Below are positions 30,201-40,878 of a stretch of DNA of 64,000 bases, in pieces. The translations under genes and the position numbers were made by a program. The stretch is from Cafeteria roenbergensis (lineage: Eukaryota > Sar > Bigyra > Bicosoecida > Cafeteriaceae). The notes below the pieces were generated by a model. The model made no database searches. It saw nothing but the letters and a program-made list of their open reading frames with translations, and had not been told where the DNA came from. The DNA lies in contig VLTN01000030.1 of the NCBI GenBank assembly GCA_008330645.1, positions 361,194 to 425,193 on the forward strand, in the 5' to 3' direction. Numbering within the stretch: the stretch's first letter is position 1; the number at the start of each line of letters is the position of its first letter.

Positions 30201-31383
30201 TCTCGGGCGCAAAGGAGCCTAGCAGCCCCGCGGTGGTGAGGCGCAGCCTGTCGCCGACGGGGGCCGCCTCCGCGACGAAGTTGATCTGCGCCGCGCGACG
30301 CTCCGCCCGCACGGCGCCCTCCCAGCGGCCTACGTGGTCGGACACCGCCTCGTACGCGGCCTGTCGCGCGGCGCGCTGCTGCACCGGCTTGGCGGACGGT
30401 GCCGTCAGCGCGGGGGCGGCGCGGCTGAGGCTGTCGGCTGCGCGGGCGAGGGCTGAGACGGCGCCGCTGCGGAGGAGGGCAGCGTCGCCCGACTTGGAGG
30501 CGCGCTTCCCGCCGCGGGCCGAGGCTGCGGCGGAGGAGGCGGAGGCCGAGCCAGTGCCATCGGCAGAATCGCTGTCGTCGCCTTCGTCGCTGTCGCCGTC
30601 ATCGTCGCTGTCGCCGTCGTCGGCGCCGTCAGTGTCGTCGTCGTCGCTGTCGTCGTCGGCGCGCAGCCCGGCCATCAGCGCGGCCACAGTGAGGCCCCCG
30701 CCTGTGGAGCGAGCGGCGGAGGCGAACTCGGCCTCCTCCGCCGCCTCGCCGGCCAGCCCAAGCGCCGCCCGCTTCCTGGCAGGCGTGGCGGCCAGCGCCG
30801 CAGCCTCGGCTGCCGCAGCGACGGCCTCGGCCTCCGCCCTCGCTGCCGCCCGCCGAGCCCGCCGAGAGCCCGCCGTTGCCGCCGCGCCCGCCGTCTGCTG
30901 CTGCTGCTGCTGCTCCTGGCGGGCGGTCGATGCGTCCAGCATGTCCATCAGCGTCACGGCGCCCTCCTCCTCGGCCAGGGCATCGTCGTCGATCTCGCTG
31001 TCCGGCACGTCGTCCCACTCCCCAGCCTCAGCGCCTTCTGCCGTGCGGCCAGCCCTGCCTGCGGCGGCGGACGAAGAGGCGCTCCGCGTCGTCGTCCGCC
31101 TCGTCCTGGCCGACGCCGCCGCCGCAGCGCCCAGCCGCGCGTCGTCGCCGTCGTCGCCCGACTCCTCACCGCTCTCCTCCCCGCCGCCAGCGCCGCGCCG
31201 GGCCGTCCACACCGCATCTACGGCTCTGCTCAGTCCGACGTCGTCGTCACCCATCGCCCCGTCCTCGTCGACCTCCTCGTCCATGCCGGCGCTGCGCACC
31301 TGGGCCCCGGACGGCGGCTCGTACTCAACGGGGCCGTCCTCGTCAGCGGCCTCCCCGGCATCCACCCTGCAGCGGTCGGACAA
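27250..31383 (-). CDS. UTP14: U3 snoRNP-associated ribosome biogenesis factor UTP14
   Basis: Single-exon frame of 1377 residues. UTP14 belongs to the small-subunit processome and activates the DEAH helicase Dhr1 that removes U3 snoRNA from pre-rRNA. Diagnostic blocks in order: acidic N-terminus with WDDVPDSEIDDD; KSKSYRRVKKRAEKRAEAAE (about residue 465) with WVRRVLREG; DDDANPWMREA (about 930); and the C-terminal GWGAWAGKG (about 1185), RNTVLSERRDRKLAKHQI, YERSLRQPLGRDWNTKSA and APEVITRAG. The normal length is about 770-900 residues; the excess is Ala, Asp and Ser low-complexity sequence between the blocks, including poly-Ser and poly-Gln runs. All conserved blocks are present and collinear, and no intron is needed. 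Confidence 0.92.
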   Translation of the reverse strand: MSDRCRVDAGEAADEDGPVEYEPPSGAQVRSAGMDEEVDEDGAMGDDDVGLSRAVDAVWTARRGAGGGEESGEESGDDGDDARLGAAAAASARTRRTTTRSASSSAAAGRAGRTAEGAEAGEWDDVPDSEIDDDALAEEEGAVTLMDMLDASTARQEQQQQQQTAGAAATAGSRRARRAAARAEAEAVAAAAEAAALAATPARKRAALGLAGEAAEEAEFASAARSTGGGLTVAALMAGLRADDDSDDDDTDGADDGDSDDDGDSDEGDDSDSADGTGSASASSAAASARGGKRASKSGDAALLRSGAVSALARAADSLSRAAPALTAPSAKPVQQRAARQAAYEAVSDHVGRWEGAVRAERRAAQINFVAEAAPVGDRLRLTTAGLLGSFAPETSAEQQMAAALAAAGVSDASGIAQAEAEAASLLAAREETPAERKRREDRLQRLRAVLLWEEEKRRRSNKSKSKSYRRVKKRAEKRAEAAERERLRKEDPERAAELDEKEALDFARARATLRTEGGSKWVRRVLREGAAGAQHCGAGAKRAEVLEALREADELRKRVRAAAGAADDEDEDDEDEDDASSDDEDGAAAAGGRAARAARRRAEADTLEAAAAADAEAAGLGPDATSALLDVRRARVNVLRDVGLLAANGAMLTEAELAAEEEAEAEAAPGVAGMAFMRAAGRRAREEARSAARRLARSLQTEERRILSGEAPRDSVNPDDEDLMADAAHSDGETAGAAAQRQGRRRMGPAQAAPGAAATGRAAASAASALRERQALLGAILSADRDADAVGDEDQGEGEDDEGAGGSADGSADGRRRAGARGHDWDGAAPVSAASAAEAKAAAAAADRAVAAGSGLLAAGRATSSKRVRTVGGIRLQPVTASRGAGAGAAASSGGANDGEASEDDDAAGAAGGRGGGGGGSDDDDANPWMREAAAGRSEAKGDRGAAAAARRAGAKARVAGAALGAASSSSSSSSSASHGVIDVAGALAALTAQQSAKHQKPTKQTSSPGRKRPRSEQSPSEVAPGPDTAQGGGGADGDAAAAGPPAAKADAPAAGKSGRRRGRRGGRGASSSSSSSSAAAPASANHSADAAEAAGTASARPSKRQRPADDAESAAPSRSKVQAELIRRAFAGTGATEAELDAEKRADAEMAADQQLMAEAGLGRRALKHARATNKSAADILGPTSGWGAWAGKGAPAEPQWMKRQRKEAEARVAERRKSVLGRRLDAHSRNTVLSERRDRKLAKHQIQPQMLPVQFQGRREAGGDPHGAKWEKGAAAYERSLRQPLGRDWNTKSAAAALAAPEVITRAGLSLDPATYAEATKRRSDVEKSERAMGQGPKRALKASRGGAAGDDGKGSAKARKRRSATARAAPALR

Positions 31384-33128
31384 AAGGGGTTCGCTCTCAC
31401 GCGGCTACGGGTGGCCACTTTGCGGAGCGAGTCGCGGCGAATTGCGCGGACAATGGGCCTCGAGAGGGATGCTGGGGCAGTGGGGGGGGGGGGTGCGAGA
31501 CAATGGGGCGAGGAGCTACGCGAAGGCCGGCCAGCCTCGAGCCGAGAGCCGACCCTCAGCCCCTGAAGGCATTTACCGCAGCGCGGGGCGCGCCCGCCGC
31601 CCGGTTGTACGTCTTGCGTTTGCCGGGGCTCTTGGCGGGCAGCTCCAAGCCGGGAGCGGAGCGCCAGACGCACGCTGGAGCAGCACGCTGGCCGGCCGGG
31701 CAAACAACGCAGGAGCGCGCTCAAGGGGGAACCAGCCGCCATCTGCCTCCCCTGGCGGGCGGTTCCCATGCACCATCAACGCCAGCCGAGCTCCGGCTGC
31801 TCGCCAACGAGGCGTCTAGTGGGGCGCCGTGCCGCACGCGAAGCTCCACCGCAAGCGCTCCTGATGGCAGACTAGCAATCGCGCGGACGGAGAGCCACGC
31901 CGACCGGCCAGCGGGGGGAGAGCGCTGACGCGCACTGACAACGCCTGTCCTGGCGCGATTGGGCGTCGCCTTGGCCCTGCGCAGGTCGACGTGCAGCTGG
32001 CGAAGCTCACCGACGCAGAGCCCTCATCCAGTCGCGGCCTTCGGCCGCCGCCTTGTCGCGCCCCTGCGCTGCTGGCCCCGCACCCGGTCCGGCGTTGCGC
32101 TGGGCCTTGCCCTTGCCCTTGGTTGCGCCTCGCTTTCCGCGAGCCATGGCGCTCTGTGCCGGAAAGTGCCGAATTGCAGTTTGCCGGCAGAGCCACTACG
32201 CTTGCGGCTTGCGAGCTGCCGGTCGCACAGCTGCCGCGCACGCCGCTGCATGCGCCGTCTTGCATCGGCGCCCGATGCCGCCAAGGCCACTGACGACGCT
32301 CCGCGCTCCAGCCCGCACGTCACGACGCTCACATAGCCGCGTTCGCGCGCAGCCGAGCCGCACGTCCGACTGCAGCGCTGGCCCACTCGAAGCCGTGGGC
32401 CACACACGTCTCGTCAACAAAGCAAGCTGGGGCGTGAACTTGCACTGCAACAGTCGCTGCGCGGAAGGTCACAGCACTGCCCGCGACCGATGGCCATGTT
32501 GGCCACGGCCGTCTCCCGGAAGCGGCGCCGGTGGCGCCGGGCCGCGCGCGCATGCCAGCTCTTTTTGCAGCGGAACGGCTGCCCGAGTGTGTGTGTGTGC
32601 GACATCGAGGTCCACTCAGCCGTGCGCTTGCGTGGGTTAGCGAGGAGCCGTGCATTAGCCCATGAGCTCAGGGGTGCGCCCGTCACAACGGCCGGCCGCA
32701 GTTGGCGCCTGAAGCGAGCTCCACTTGGCGCGGCTGCGGCCCGTGGAGGAACTTGTTGAAAGCGCACGCGGATCAGAACGAACCGCACTCGTGTGGGGGT
32801 GGCCACCACTGCGGAGCGCGCGTTGCAGCTGCCAGGCCGGGCGTGCAGCATGCAGTCGGCAAGCGGCGCCCTCGCTGTGGCTGACTCATCGGCTCTGCAC
32901 GCCGTGCGGTTTGCAAGCGGTCCAGCCGGCCTCGGAGAGCGCACCAGCCCCAGGTGCTCATCGCGTCTGCCCCTGTGCGCAGCTCACCATTCCGTTGTGG
33001 TGGTGGCACGCATCGCGGGGCACCGGGAGTCGACAAGACTCTGCAGAGCAGGTGCGTGGAGTCGGTCCCGGCGCGGGCCTGAGCCAATTGCGCGTCTTGG
33101 CGGCACTCCGCCAGCTCGCCACGCGGGC
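31384..33128. other. 1.75-kb region without recognisable gene
   Basis: Between the divergent UTP14 and ankyrin genes. G run near 31483-31492 and a short GT tract near 32586-32600. Open frames on both strands show no domain, and I could not build a spliced gene. It may hold both promoters. Confidence 0.4.
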
Positions 33129-35592
33129 ATGGACATGACCTACGAGGGAGAGTTTGCACAACATGAACTGGGGAAAGCGCTGCTTCAAGCGCTGAGGGCC
33201 GGAAACACTGACGAGGCCAAGAGGCTGGTCGAAGCGGGAGCACCAATCAACTGGATGGAAATGAACAAGGTCAGCGAGGGCCGTCGGGGCCCGCTGCCAT
33301 CTCGCCGCCGTGCGCATCGCTCCCGACTCTTGGCTGCCTGCATCTGTGTTTCCGTGTTGGGCCCGCCGGTCCAAGGCCTTCACTGAAAAACGTGACCAGC
33401 CCGAGGAATGCCGCGAGAGGCTTGCGACGCAGGCGCCCCAGAGCATAGGCCGACGAGCTTCCTGCAGCCGCCGGGTTGCATCGATTGATTCGCGAGTGTG
33501 TGCTGCCGCAGATTGCGGAGACGGCGCTGATGATCGCTGCCAGATGGGCAGACGAGGACACTGTACGCTGGTTGCTGGACCATGGCGCAGATGCTCGGGC
33601 AATGACCTTAGTGAGGCCAATCCAGGGGACGGCCTGCGATGGGGAAACGCGGGATTCGCCGGGCACATTGCGCACAGAGTTGAGATGCGATCAAGGCACG
33701 CTGACCAGCGGAGCAGTCCGCGGCGCGGCTTGGAGCATTGACAGAGCTCGCACCGCCCTGCGACTCGAGTGCATGAAGCCTCGCAGACTGGCGCCACAGT
33801 TGTGATGTACGCCATCGCATCGGGCCGCATTGACGTCGTGCGATTGATTATGGACAACGGTGCCCGTGTTGACTACAGAGTCGACGCGGTGAGGCTTGCC
33901 ATTGGACTGCGCCGCCGGGGGCAGCGCGGCGATGACGTCGAGCAAAGTATGGGCCGCGAACGCAACGTTGCCATCTGCTGGGCCCAGGCTCGCCTGCCGC
34001 CGAGAGGCGAGGCGGCAAGAGTGGTGAGGTGGCCAGTGCTCGCGTCTGACCTCGCGGCGGGATGTTGCACCGCAGGGCGATGATTCACCACTGATGTGGG
34101 CCGCATCGCGGGGTGACCTCGACATCGTGAAGTTTGTGCTGGACCATGGCGGCAGCGTGGAGACTAGGAACAAGGTGAGATTGTCACAGTCCTCTGTCCT
34201 GTGACCGCCAGCATCCGCACGGTGCAGACAATACGGAAGGCATAGGGCACGCAAACAGCGCGTCGGCATGATGGCGTTGGACTTCCTGGCCGCCGAGCGG
34301 CGAGGCGGCGAGCAGGGCGTGCTTGGCGATGCGCTGGTGAATCGAGCCCGAGTTGCGTGATCGCTCGCAGGACAACGAGACCGCGCTGCACTTTGCTGCT
34401 AAGGGCGGCAACATTGAGATTGTTCGACTGATGCTGGACCTTGGCCTCGTTGTGGATGCCGACAACCCAGTGAGGATGTCCATTGAAGGGCCTGCCAGGC
34501 AACACACCGCGACGGCATTCGCAGGCAGGGCCTCGGCCGCGGCGAATCGTTGCACGCTCACGAGCCGGGCGGCAAGGCAGCGACGTTGCGCGCCACTCCG
34601 CGCTGTCTTGTGACTTCCGGCGTCCGGCCTCGCAGAGCGGCGAAACAGTCCTTCATCGCGCGGCCATGTCGGGCAACGTGGACGTTGTTCAGCTGTGTCT
34701 GGACCGAGGTGCCGACCCGAACGCACCAACCGAAGTAAGGAAACAGCCATGGGCCCGCCATGCCACGGACCGCGACGGCATTCGCAGGCAGGGCCTCGGC
34801 CGCGGCGAGAAACTGCCGCGGCGAATCGTTGCACGCTCACGAGCCGGGCGGCAAGGCAGCGACGTTGCGCGCCTCTCTGCGCTGTCTTGTGACTTCCGGC
34901 GTCCGGCCTCGCAGAGCGGCGTCACAGTCCTTCATCGCGCGGCCATGTCGGGCAACGTGGACGTTGTTCAGCTGTGTCTGGACCGAGGTGCCGACCCGAA
35001 CGCACCAACCGAAGTAAGGAAACAGCCATGGGCCCGCCATGCCACGGACCGCGACGGCATTCGCAGGCAGGGCCTCGGCCGCGGCGAGAAACTGCCGCGG
35101 CGAATCGTTGCACGCTCACGAGCCGGGCGGCAAGGCAGCGACGTTGCGCGCCTCTCTGCGCTGTCTTGTGACTTCCGGCGTCCGGCCTCGCAGAGGGGCG
35201 TCACAGTCCTCCAACTCGTGGCAAAGCGTGGCTTTGCTGACGTGGCACAGGTGTTGCTGGACCACGGCGCCGACGTGAACGCCACTACCCGAGTGAGGAA
35301 ACCACAGTGGGCGTGACGTGCCACGGGCCACGACGACAGTTGCAAGCAGCGCCTGAGCCGTGGTGCGGGAAGCCGATGCAGGGTGGCCCGGTCACATTGG
35401 GCGGGTCGCCGAGAGAGGCCGACGACGGTGGGTTGGCTACCGGCTGCCAGCTCGCGGTGACCAATGGTCGCGCGCGCGCTGTGGGCATCGCAGTATGGAG
35501 GGACACCGCTCAGCTATGCCATTGGGGCACGACAACCAGAAATCGTGCGGCTGCTTCTTGCCCGTGGCGCCGACATGGTGCCCGAGTCGGAC
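33129..35592 (+). CDS. ankyrin-repeat protein, one repeat per exon (terminal exon unresolved)
   Basis: Nine exons: 33129-33269, 33512-33610, 33787-33888, 34076-34174, 34371-34469, 34636-34734, 34915-35013, 35194-35292 and 35494-35592. All junctions are phase 0; exon 3 is 102 nt and the seven others after exon 1 are exactly 99 nt, encoding one 33-residue ankyrin repeat each (e.g. ETALHFAAKGGNIEIVRLML, HRAAMSGNVDVVQLCLDRGA). Together they give 312 residues. Exon 1 carries a degenerate first helix pair (GKALLQALRAGNTDEAKRLV). Exons 6 and 7 are almost identical and sit in a 279-bp duplicated exon-intron unit. The final exon is uncertain: either 35752-35832 (acceptor ATGGCAG) or 35833-35883 (acceptor CTCTAG). 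Ankyrin repeats bind proteins; the partner is unknown. Confidence 0.8.
34471..35200 (+). repeat. 279-bp tandem duplication of an ankyrin exon plus intron
   Basis: The exon starts at 34636, 34915 and 35194 are spaced exactly 279 bp. The second intron copy and its flanks are almost identical to the first (both contain the same CACGAGCCGGGCGGCAAGGC segment before the acceptor). Exon 8 shares the acceptor side but diverges inside the repeat. Confidence 0.9.
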
Positions 35593-36974
35593 GTGAGCCC
35601 ACCGCCGTGCTCCTTTGGCATCGTTCGCCAATCTCTTGCTACTCTAGAATGCGCCTGCGCAAGCTGCCCGACGGGCCTTTCGCAGGCTCGCTGGGTGCCA
35701 GCAGTGCTTGCAGTCAGCGGCCGGCAGCCGTGGAGATGCCGCCGATGGCAGAGCTTTGAGGGGGGGGGGGGTCTGTCTCCACGTTTCGGGTCGCTCTCTG
35801 GCACAGTGTCCATGAGACGGAAGGCGCTCTAGAAAATCTATGCCGTGCACCACCCCGACGTCAAGCGTGTCGCAGATCGATGAAACAGCGCGGCAAAACC
35901 GCAGCTTCGACCAATTCAAGGCGATGAAGGCGATCGTCAGTGACTGCGAGCGAATCCAACGATGGCACCGTCGCCGCATCCTCGTCATTTGGGCACACTG
36001 AAGACTTCAAGTGTCGACGGGTGAACCGCGTTGCTCCTCAGCGTCAGCTCTCGAGGGACTGCGCACGTGGCTCGAGCCCGCGTGAGCTCGCCGGCGGTAC
36101 CCCGCGGAACGCACTGATGGTCACAAAGGTTCAGTCCGCTGCTTTCAACTTTGCACAAAAATTCCCGCCATTGGGTGTCGGAGGATGCGGGCTTTGGGCC
36201 CAAGCATACGCAACACTGCGCGAGTGCTTCCAATGCGTTACTCGATCACGATTCGCTCAAGATCGGATTGGCACAAGCGCACCTTCACAGAGATCTGCCG
36301 CCGGGCAGTCGCTCAGCTCAGCAGTCAATGGCGGGGCGCCGGGTTGCCCGACCTCGATTGCACACCACACGGAGAGCTGCCCAACTGGTGAGACACACAC
36401 CGAGGACGACAATCGTGTTCATCCGGACGTTGCTGCGCCATCTGCCTCCGAAACCAGTGCGGCTCGGTGAGCCTCAGACCAGCCCCCCGTCAATCGTTCG
36501 CTTCGTCCCGGAACCACGCTCGCGGCCTGCACGTCGTTCGCCGAATGCTTCACTCGGCGACCGGCTCCCGAGACAGCTCTGCAGCCAACCCGCCGCACCA
36601 GCGCGCCCGATGCGCGCACAAGGCTCACCCGCTCGCCTTGACAGGCAGGATTGTCTCAACTTGCACCTCGCAGTCGTCGCTTGGCACGCTCGGCGCTGAC
36701 TTTGCGCCCGCGCCGTCGGCCTGCGCTGCGAGCTTGCGACAGCCTCTGCATTGTTCAGGAAGCTGCGAGCCACCTGCCCGTCCGCTATCGTCTGGAGCCC
36801 CTGGCCCCGACCCCGCTTCCCAAGGCAAAGGACGCCTCAGTCACTTGCAATTGCCAGGCCAACCGCGCGCCAGGGGGCCTGAGTGCGCTGAGTCGCGCCA
36901 CTGGAGCATCGTCCTGCCGGAAAACGCTCCGCGCCACGGCCGCCTCGGCGCCCCGTATCGACCTCGCCTCGCAG
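35593..36974. other. 1.4-kb region holding the ankyrin gene's 3' end, otherwise unassigned
   Basis: Contains the possible terminal ankyrin exons. A G-homopolymer of about 10 lies at 35761. From about 35900 to 36970 the sequence is less GC-rich and has no recognisable gene. An open frame from 36651 leads into the next gene without an ATG before 36975. Confidence 0.4.
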
Positions 36975-37276
36975 ATGGACTCGCCCGCGCTCCAGGCTAG
37001 GCACCGCGTCGGTCCTCCAATCCAAACCAGCGCTGGTGGGGCGACCCGGTTCAGCGGGGGCAGCTGCCCAAGCCGGCTCTCGGACATGAGGCACGACGCC
37101 GACTTGGCGGCAGGCTTCGCCGTCCCGGGCCTGCGAGACGCCCCGGATGGCGAAGCTGCTCGCTGGCGCGCATGTACCGACGTGCCCACTTCGGCTGGTG
37201 CTGCATCTGGGGCGAACGCCGGCGACCAACCCGGTGCTGCCAGTGTCGCAGGCAACGAGTCCGCCTTCAGCGCCAC

Positions 37277-37316
<40 letters not shown>

Positions 37317-40223
37317 AGCGATGCCGATGACGACGAACAGGGTCTTTGCTCTGGCCGCTTCAGGGTCCGGCAGGATGGCGCGGGGCGTGGCGGCCGCCGT
37401 CGCCGCCTGGCCGCTTCGGACAGCGCCACCGCTGCAACGGACGCAACTCCAACCACGGCTGTCGCAGCTGCTGCGCCTAGTGCCCACACCATCACTGTGG
37501 GCACAGCGTCGTGCTCTAGCACTCGCTCCTGCGAGACAGCAGCCAGCCCCAGGCTCTCAACGGGGCTGGCTCCCGCAACCACCCCCCCCCCTGCGCCCAG
37601 CGGCGCGAGCGCGTGGCTGGCCCACGACCACGGCACGGCTTCCTTCGTGCCAGATGCATGCTGTGACCCTGTGGAGGGTGTCGAAGACACGGACGCGAGC
37701 GCTTCCAGGGGTGCTCAAGGCAACACGGGGAGCCAACACGCCAGCGACCGCGACAAGGCCGATGACCCAGTCCGTGACCCACTCCGCCGGCCCGGCCAGC
37801 AGCAGCAGCCGCAGCAGTCGCAGTCGCAGTCGCAGCCACGGACGAGAGACCCCTCGGCCTCGCCATCCAGGGCAGGGCCGGCTTCGGCGCGCGAGCGTCG
37901 TCCACAAGCGAGCACCGCCTCGCTCGTCAAGGCGGCATTGGCGCTGGTGCCGGATGCAGCGTCGCTCGTTGAGGAGTGTCGCGCCGAGTTGATGGCGACG
38001 ACCCAGGCGGAGTCGACACCCAATCAGGTGCGTAGCGCAGTCATGGGAAAGCTGCTCAAGCTGCTCAAGGACCAACATCGAGGCACAGCCGCATCTGGCT
38101 TGAGCAGCGACTGTGGCAGCCGCTGTCACGACGCCGACGCCGGCGCCAGTGCTGGGGTGTCGCTTGCAACGCTGGACAAGGAACACCACACGGCGCAGAC
38201 CCTGCTGGGCGGCTTTCGGAGGCTTGTGCAGGAGGCCCTCTCGCAGCTGCCCCGGCTGAAACGGGCGCTCGCAGCCGGCTCTGCGGACAAGGACAACACC
38301 AGCACCAGCGGCCACGGCAACGGGCGGGATGGGGCCCGATCTAGTCGCCTGCAGGCGCACCGGCGTGTCCGTGGCAAGCTGTCTCGGGGCGCGGAGCTGC
38401 ATGCTCTGCAGGCGGCGATTGACGTGGCCGCGGCAACACCCACAGAAAACCACAAAAAGCGGGCGATCATTCGCAGGCTTGCCACGCCAGTGCCAGCCCC
38501 CGTCCCTGCACCCGCTCCAGGGGCAGTCCCTGCGTCGGTAGCTCGTTCTGACAGCAACGCCTCGTCCGCTAGCGCCACCGCTGCTGGGCACACCGAAGGA
38601 CCTGCAACTTCCCCTCCCCCAGAGGCGTCGACGTGCGATGCAGGCGGACAGCCAGCCGGCGGCATTGGCGGTCCGGAAGCTGATGCTGGTGCCGAATCGG
38701 AGTCTGGCGCTCATGACCGCGATGCTTCCAGCCCCGACTTTCACGCCATGGACGAGGATTGGCAACCGTCGCGCCGGCGGCGCCCGACGCGGAGCCGTCG
38801 CCAAACTCGCTCCGCAGCCACGATCGGGACGATCGACCGTCACGCCAATGCTGGAACTGCCGCCAGGCGCTCAAGCCAGCGCATCTGCCGGCGGTCTGCC
38901 GGCCAAGCACACGCCCCCGCAGCAGGAGCCGCTCGCGCAGAAGGGCCCCAGGCCGCCGCGCAATCGACCACCGACGACGGCCATCACGCGGAGAGCGAAG
39001 CAGCGCCCGCAGCATCGCGGCCCAGCACGCTACGCTCAGCTGGTGGGGGCGGAGCCGGTGAGGCGGCAACGGCGGCCAGCGACGCCCGGCCCGCTGCGCA
39101 ACCAGCCTCGCTGCCGCTGGCTCTGGATCAGCAGCAGCTATCCTTCCGGCAGCTGATGGCAGAGCCTCCGGCAGCCTACAGCAGGCGCCTGACGCAAGCT
39201 GAGCAGCTGCAGTTGCAGCTGCTGTACCTCCACAACTCAAGCCTGCTGTCTCCCGGACAGCTCCCTCCGCCTGGCTCGTTGCCGCTTGCAGCCATGGGTT
39301 TGGGCGCTCTGGGACGCAATGCAGTCACTGCAACTGCAGCCCCGCTGGCTGCACCAGCAGCAGCTGCAAGGACCCAGGCCAGCCCCTCCACAGCCGACGC
39401 AGCAGCGGCAACGCGCGATGCGACGTTCCCAACAGCGTCTGCACCCGACACAACATCCGCGCCGCAGCCATCCAGCGCTCGCTCTTCATCGTCGCCAGGC
39501 TCTGCTGCAACAGCATCTGGGGCCGTCACACCCGCTGCCGGCACTTCCGTTGCAACAGCAACCGCTGCAACGGCACCAGTAGCCGCTGCTTCCGCAAGCC
39601 AAGGACTGCCGCTCTGCACCCCTGCTCCCACGCCGGCTCCAGCTGACTCGGCATCTGCGGTGGACGCCACGACAGCAGACGCCTCCTGGCAGGCACCACC
39701 TGTGGCGCCCGAGTCTGGCCCACTGTGCCCTGCTGCGCAAGCCGTGGCTCCGGCGCAGGCGGGGACGCCAGGGCCGTCAGGGCCAGCGACAGCGGGAGCA
39801 CCACCGGCAGTAGCCCCAGCAGTCGCTGCGTCGGCAGATGGCCCCCGAAGAGCCTTGAAGAGACCAGCCCCAGGCGCGGGCTTCGGGCGCGATGCTCCGC
39901 CCAAGCGACCTGCGCTCCAAGAGGTGCTCGACGCTGCAAGTTCTGGGGTCAGGGCCAAAAGCGGCATCTCCGCTGAAGCAGATGAAAGCGAACCACAGGA
40001 GCTGCTCCTGTCACTTCTCAGCGACGGCGCAGTTGACGGGGACACGTGCCGGTGGGCCGCGCGTCTGCTGATGGTCTTGGAAATGGGAGACGAGGAGCAA
40101 TGGACAACTGCCCGCTCCTTCGCGGTTGACGTCCTGACGCACGCCCGGAGCCTGTTTGAACGAGGAAAGGGGTCCTCCAAGGTAGCGGGCCACATCCGTG
40201 CGTGCCTTCCCTTGGCTGTGTGA
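36975..40223 (+). CDS. long low-complexity protein of unknown function
   Basis: Open frame of 1082 residues from the ATG at 36975; the frame is open further upstream from 36651 without another Met. ATG 36975 directly follows CTCGCAG, so it could instead be the beginning of a 3' exon. Visible features: a run of 12 Asp coded by GAC repeats (about 37276-37314), a Gln/Ser-rich stretch, a predicted helical region near 38200-38420 (LLGGFRRLVQEALSQLPRLKRAL, then GAELHALQAAIDVAAA), a basic RRRRPTRSRRQTRS patch compatible with nuclear import, and long Ala/Thr/Pro tracts. The last 60 residues (CRWAARLLMVLEM...WTTARSFAVDVLTHARSLF) form a compact helical segment. I do not recognise a family. A nuclear role is only suggested by composition. 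Confidence 0.5.
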
Positions 40224-40878
40224 GCAGCGTATACAAGCGAGGCTATAAAGAGCATCACAAGGCTTGTACAATCCGCCACGCGCTCGCAGAGCGCATGCGC
40301 GTCATCCGCAGCACTTTGGCACGCCGCGGCGACAACTGGCCTCATCGACCGGCTGCGCGCGGCGACATGTAGAGGGGGAGCGCGCGTCGGAGGCAGCCGC
40401 TGCGGTGATAGGCAGGGGAAGAACGAGAGCGAGCAGAACAACAAAGCTTAAGTCGAGGCGGCGCTCGCGCGGGCACGCAGCCACAAGCAGCATGCTGACC
40501 TGTATGGACGTTGAGAGGCCGCGTGCGGGTGCAAGACCGATGCTGACCAAACTGCTCGAGGTTCGGCGCGGCGGGGACCACAAGGAGTCGCCTGAGGGAC
40601 GGGAGGGAGGGGTCAAACGATGGAATCGAGCACACACACGCCACTCGGGGCGCGTGCGTGCGGCGGGTACGGGGAACGGCCGGTGAGCCGGACGCGGGCT
40701 CGAACTGATGCGCCCGCCCAGAGGGCGAGCTTGCGAGCGGGTCGGATGGCCCGCGCTTGCCGTGAAGCACAGTGGGCCCGGGGTTGTTTCGGTGACAGAG
40801 GGCGGCGGCCGCTCGGCTCGTGAGTACAGCAGCACCAGATCTTCATCACAAACAGACACTTGATGGGGAACAACCACA
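40224..40878. other. intergenic, convergent, 655 bp
   Basis: Between the stop of the disordered protein and the stop of the first glycosyltransferase-like gene. No gene or RNA recognised. Confidence 0.45.

Noticed and set aside
29984-31819. 611-codon open frame antisense to UTP14
   Set aside because: It is the complement of a well-supported gene; its Ser/Ala/Arg-rich translation has no domain and arises from GC-rich codon bias.
36651-36974. 5' extension of the orphan gene to 36651
   Set aside because: It begins with TTG, contains no ATG, and has a different composition; it is only an open frame.
37557-38843. 428-codon minus-strand frame opposite the orphan gene
   Set aside because: Arg/Leu-rich translation typical of antisense reading of Ala/Ser-rich code; no domain.
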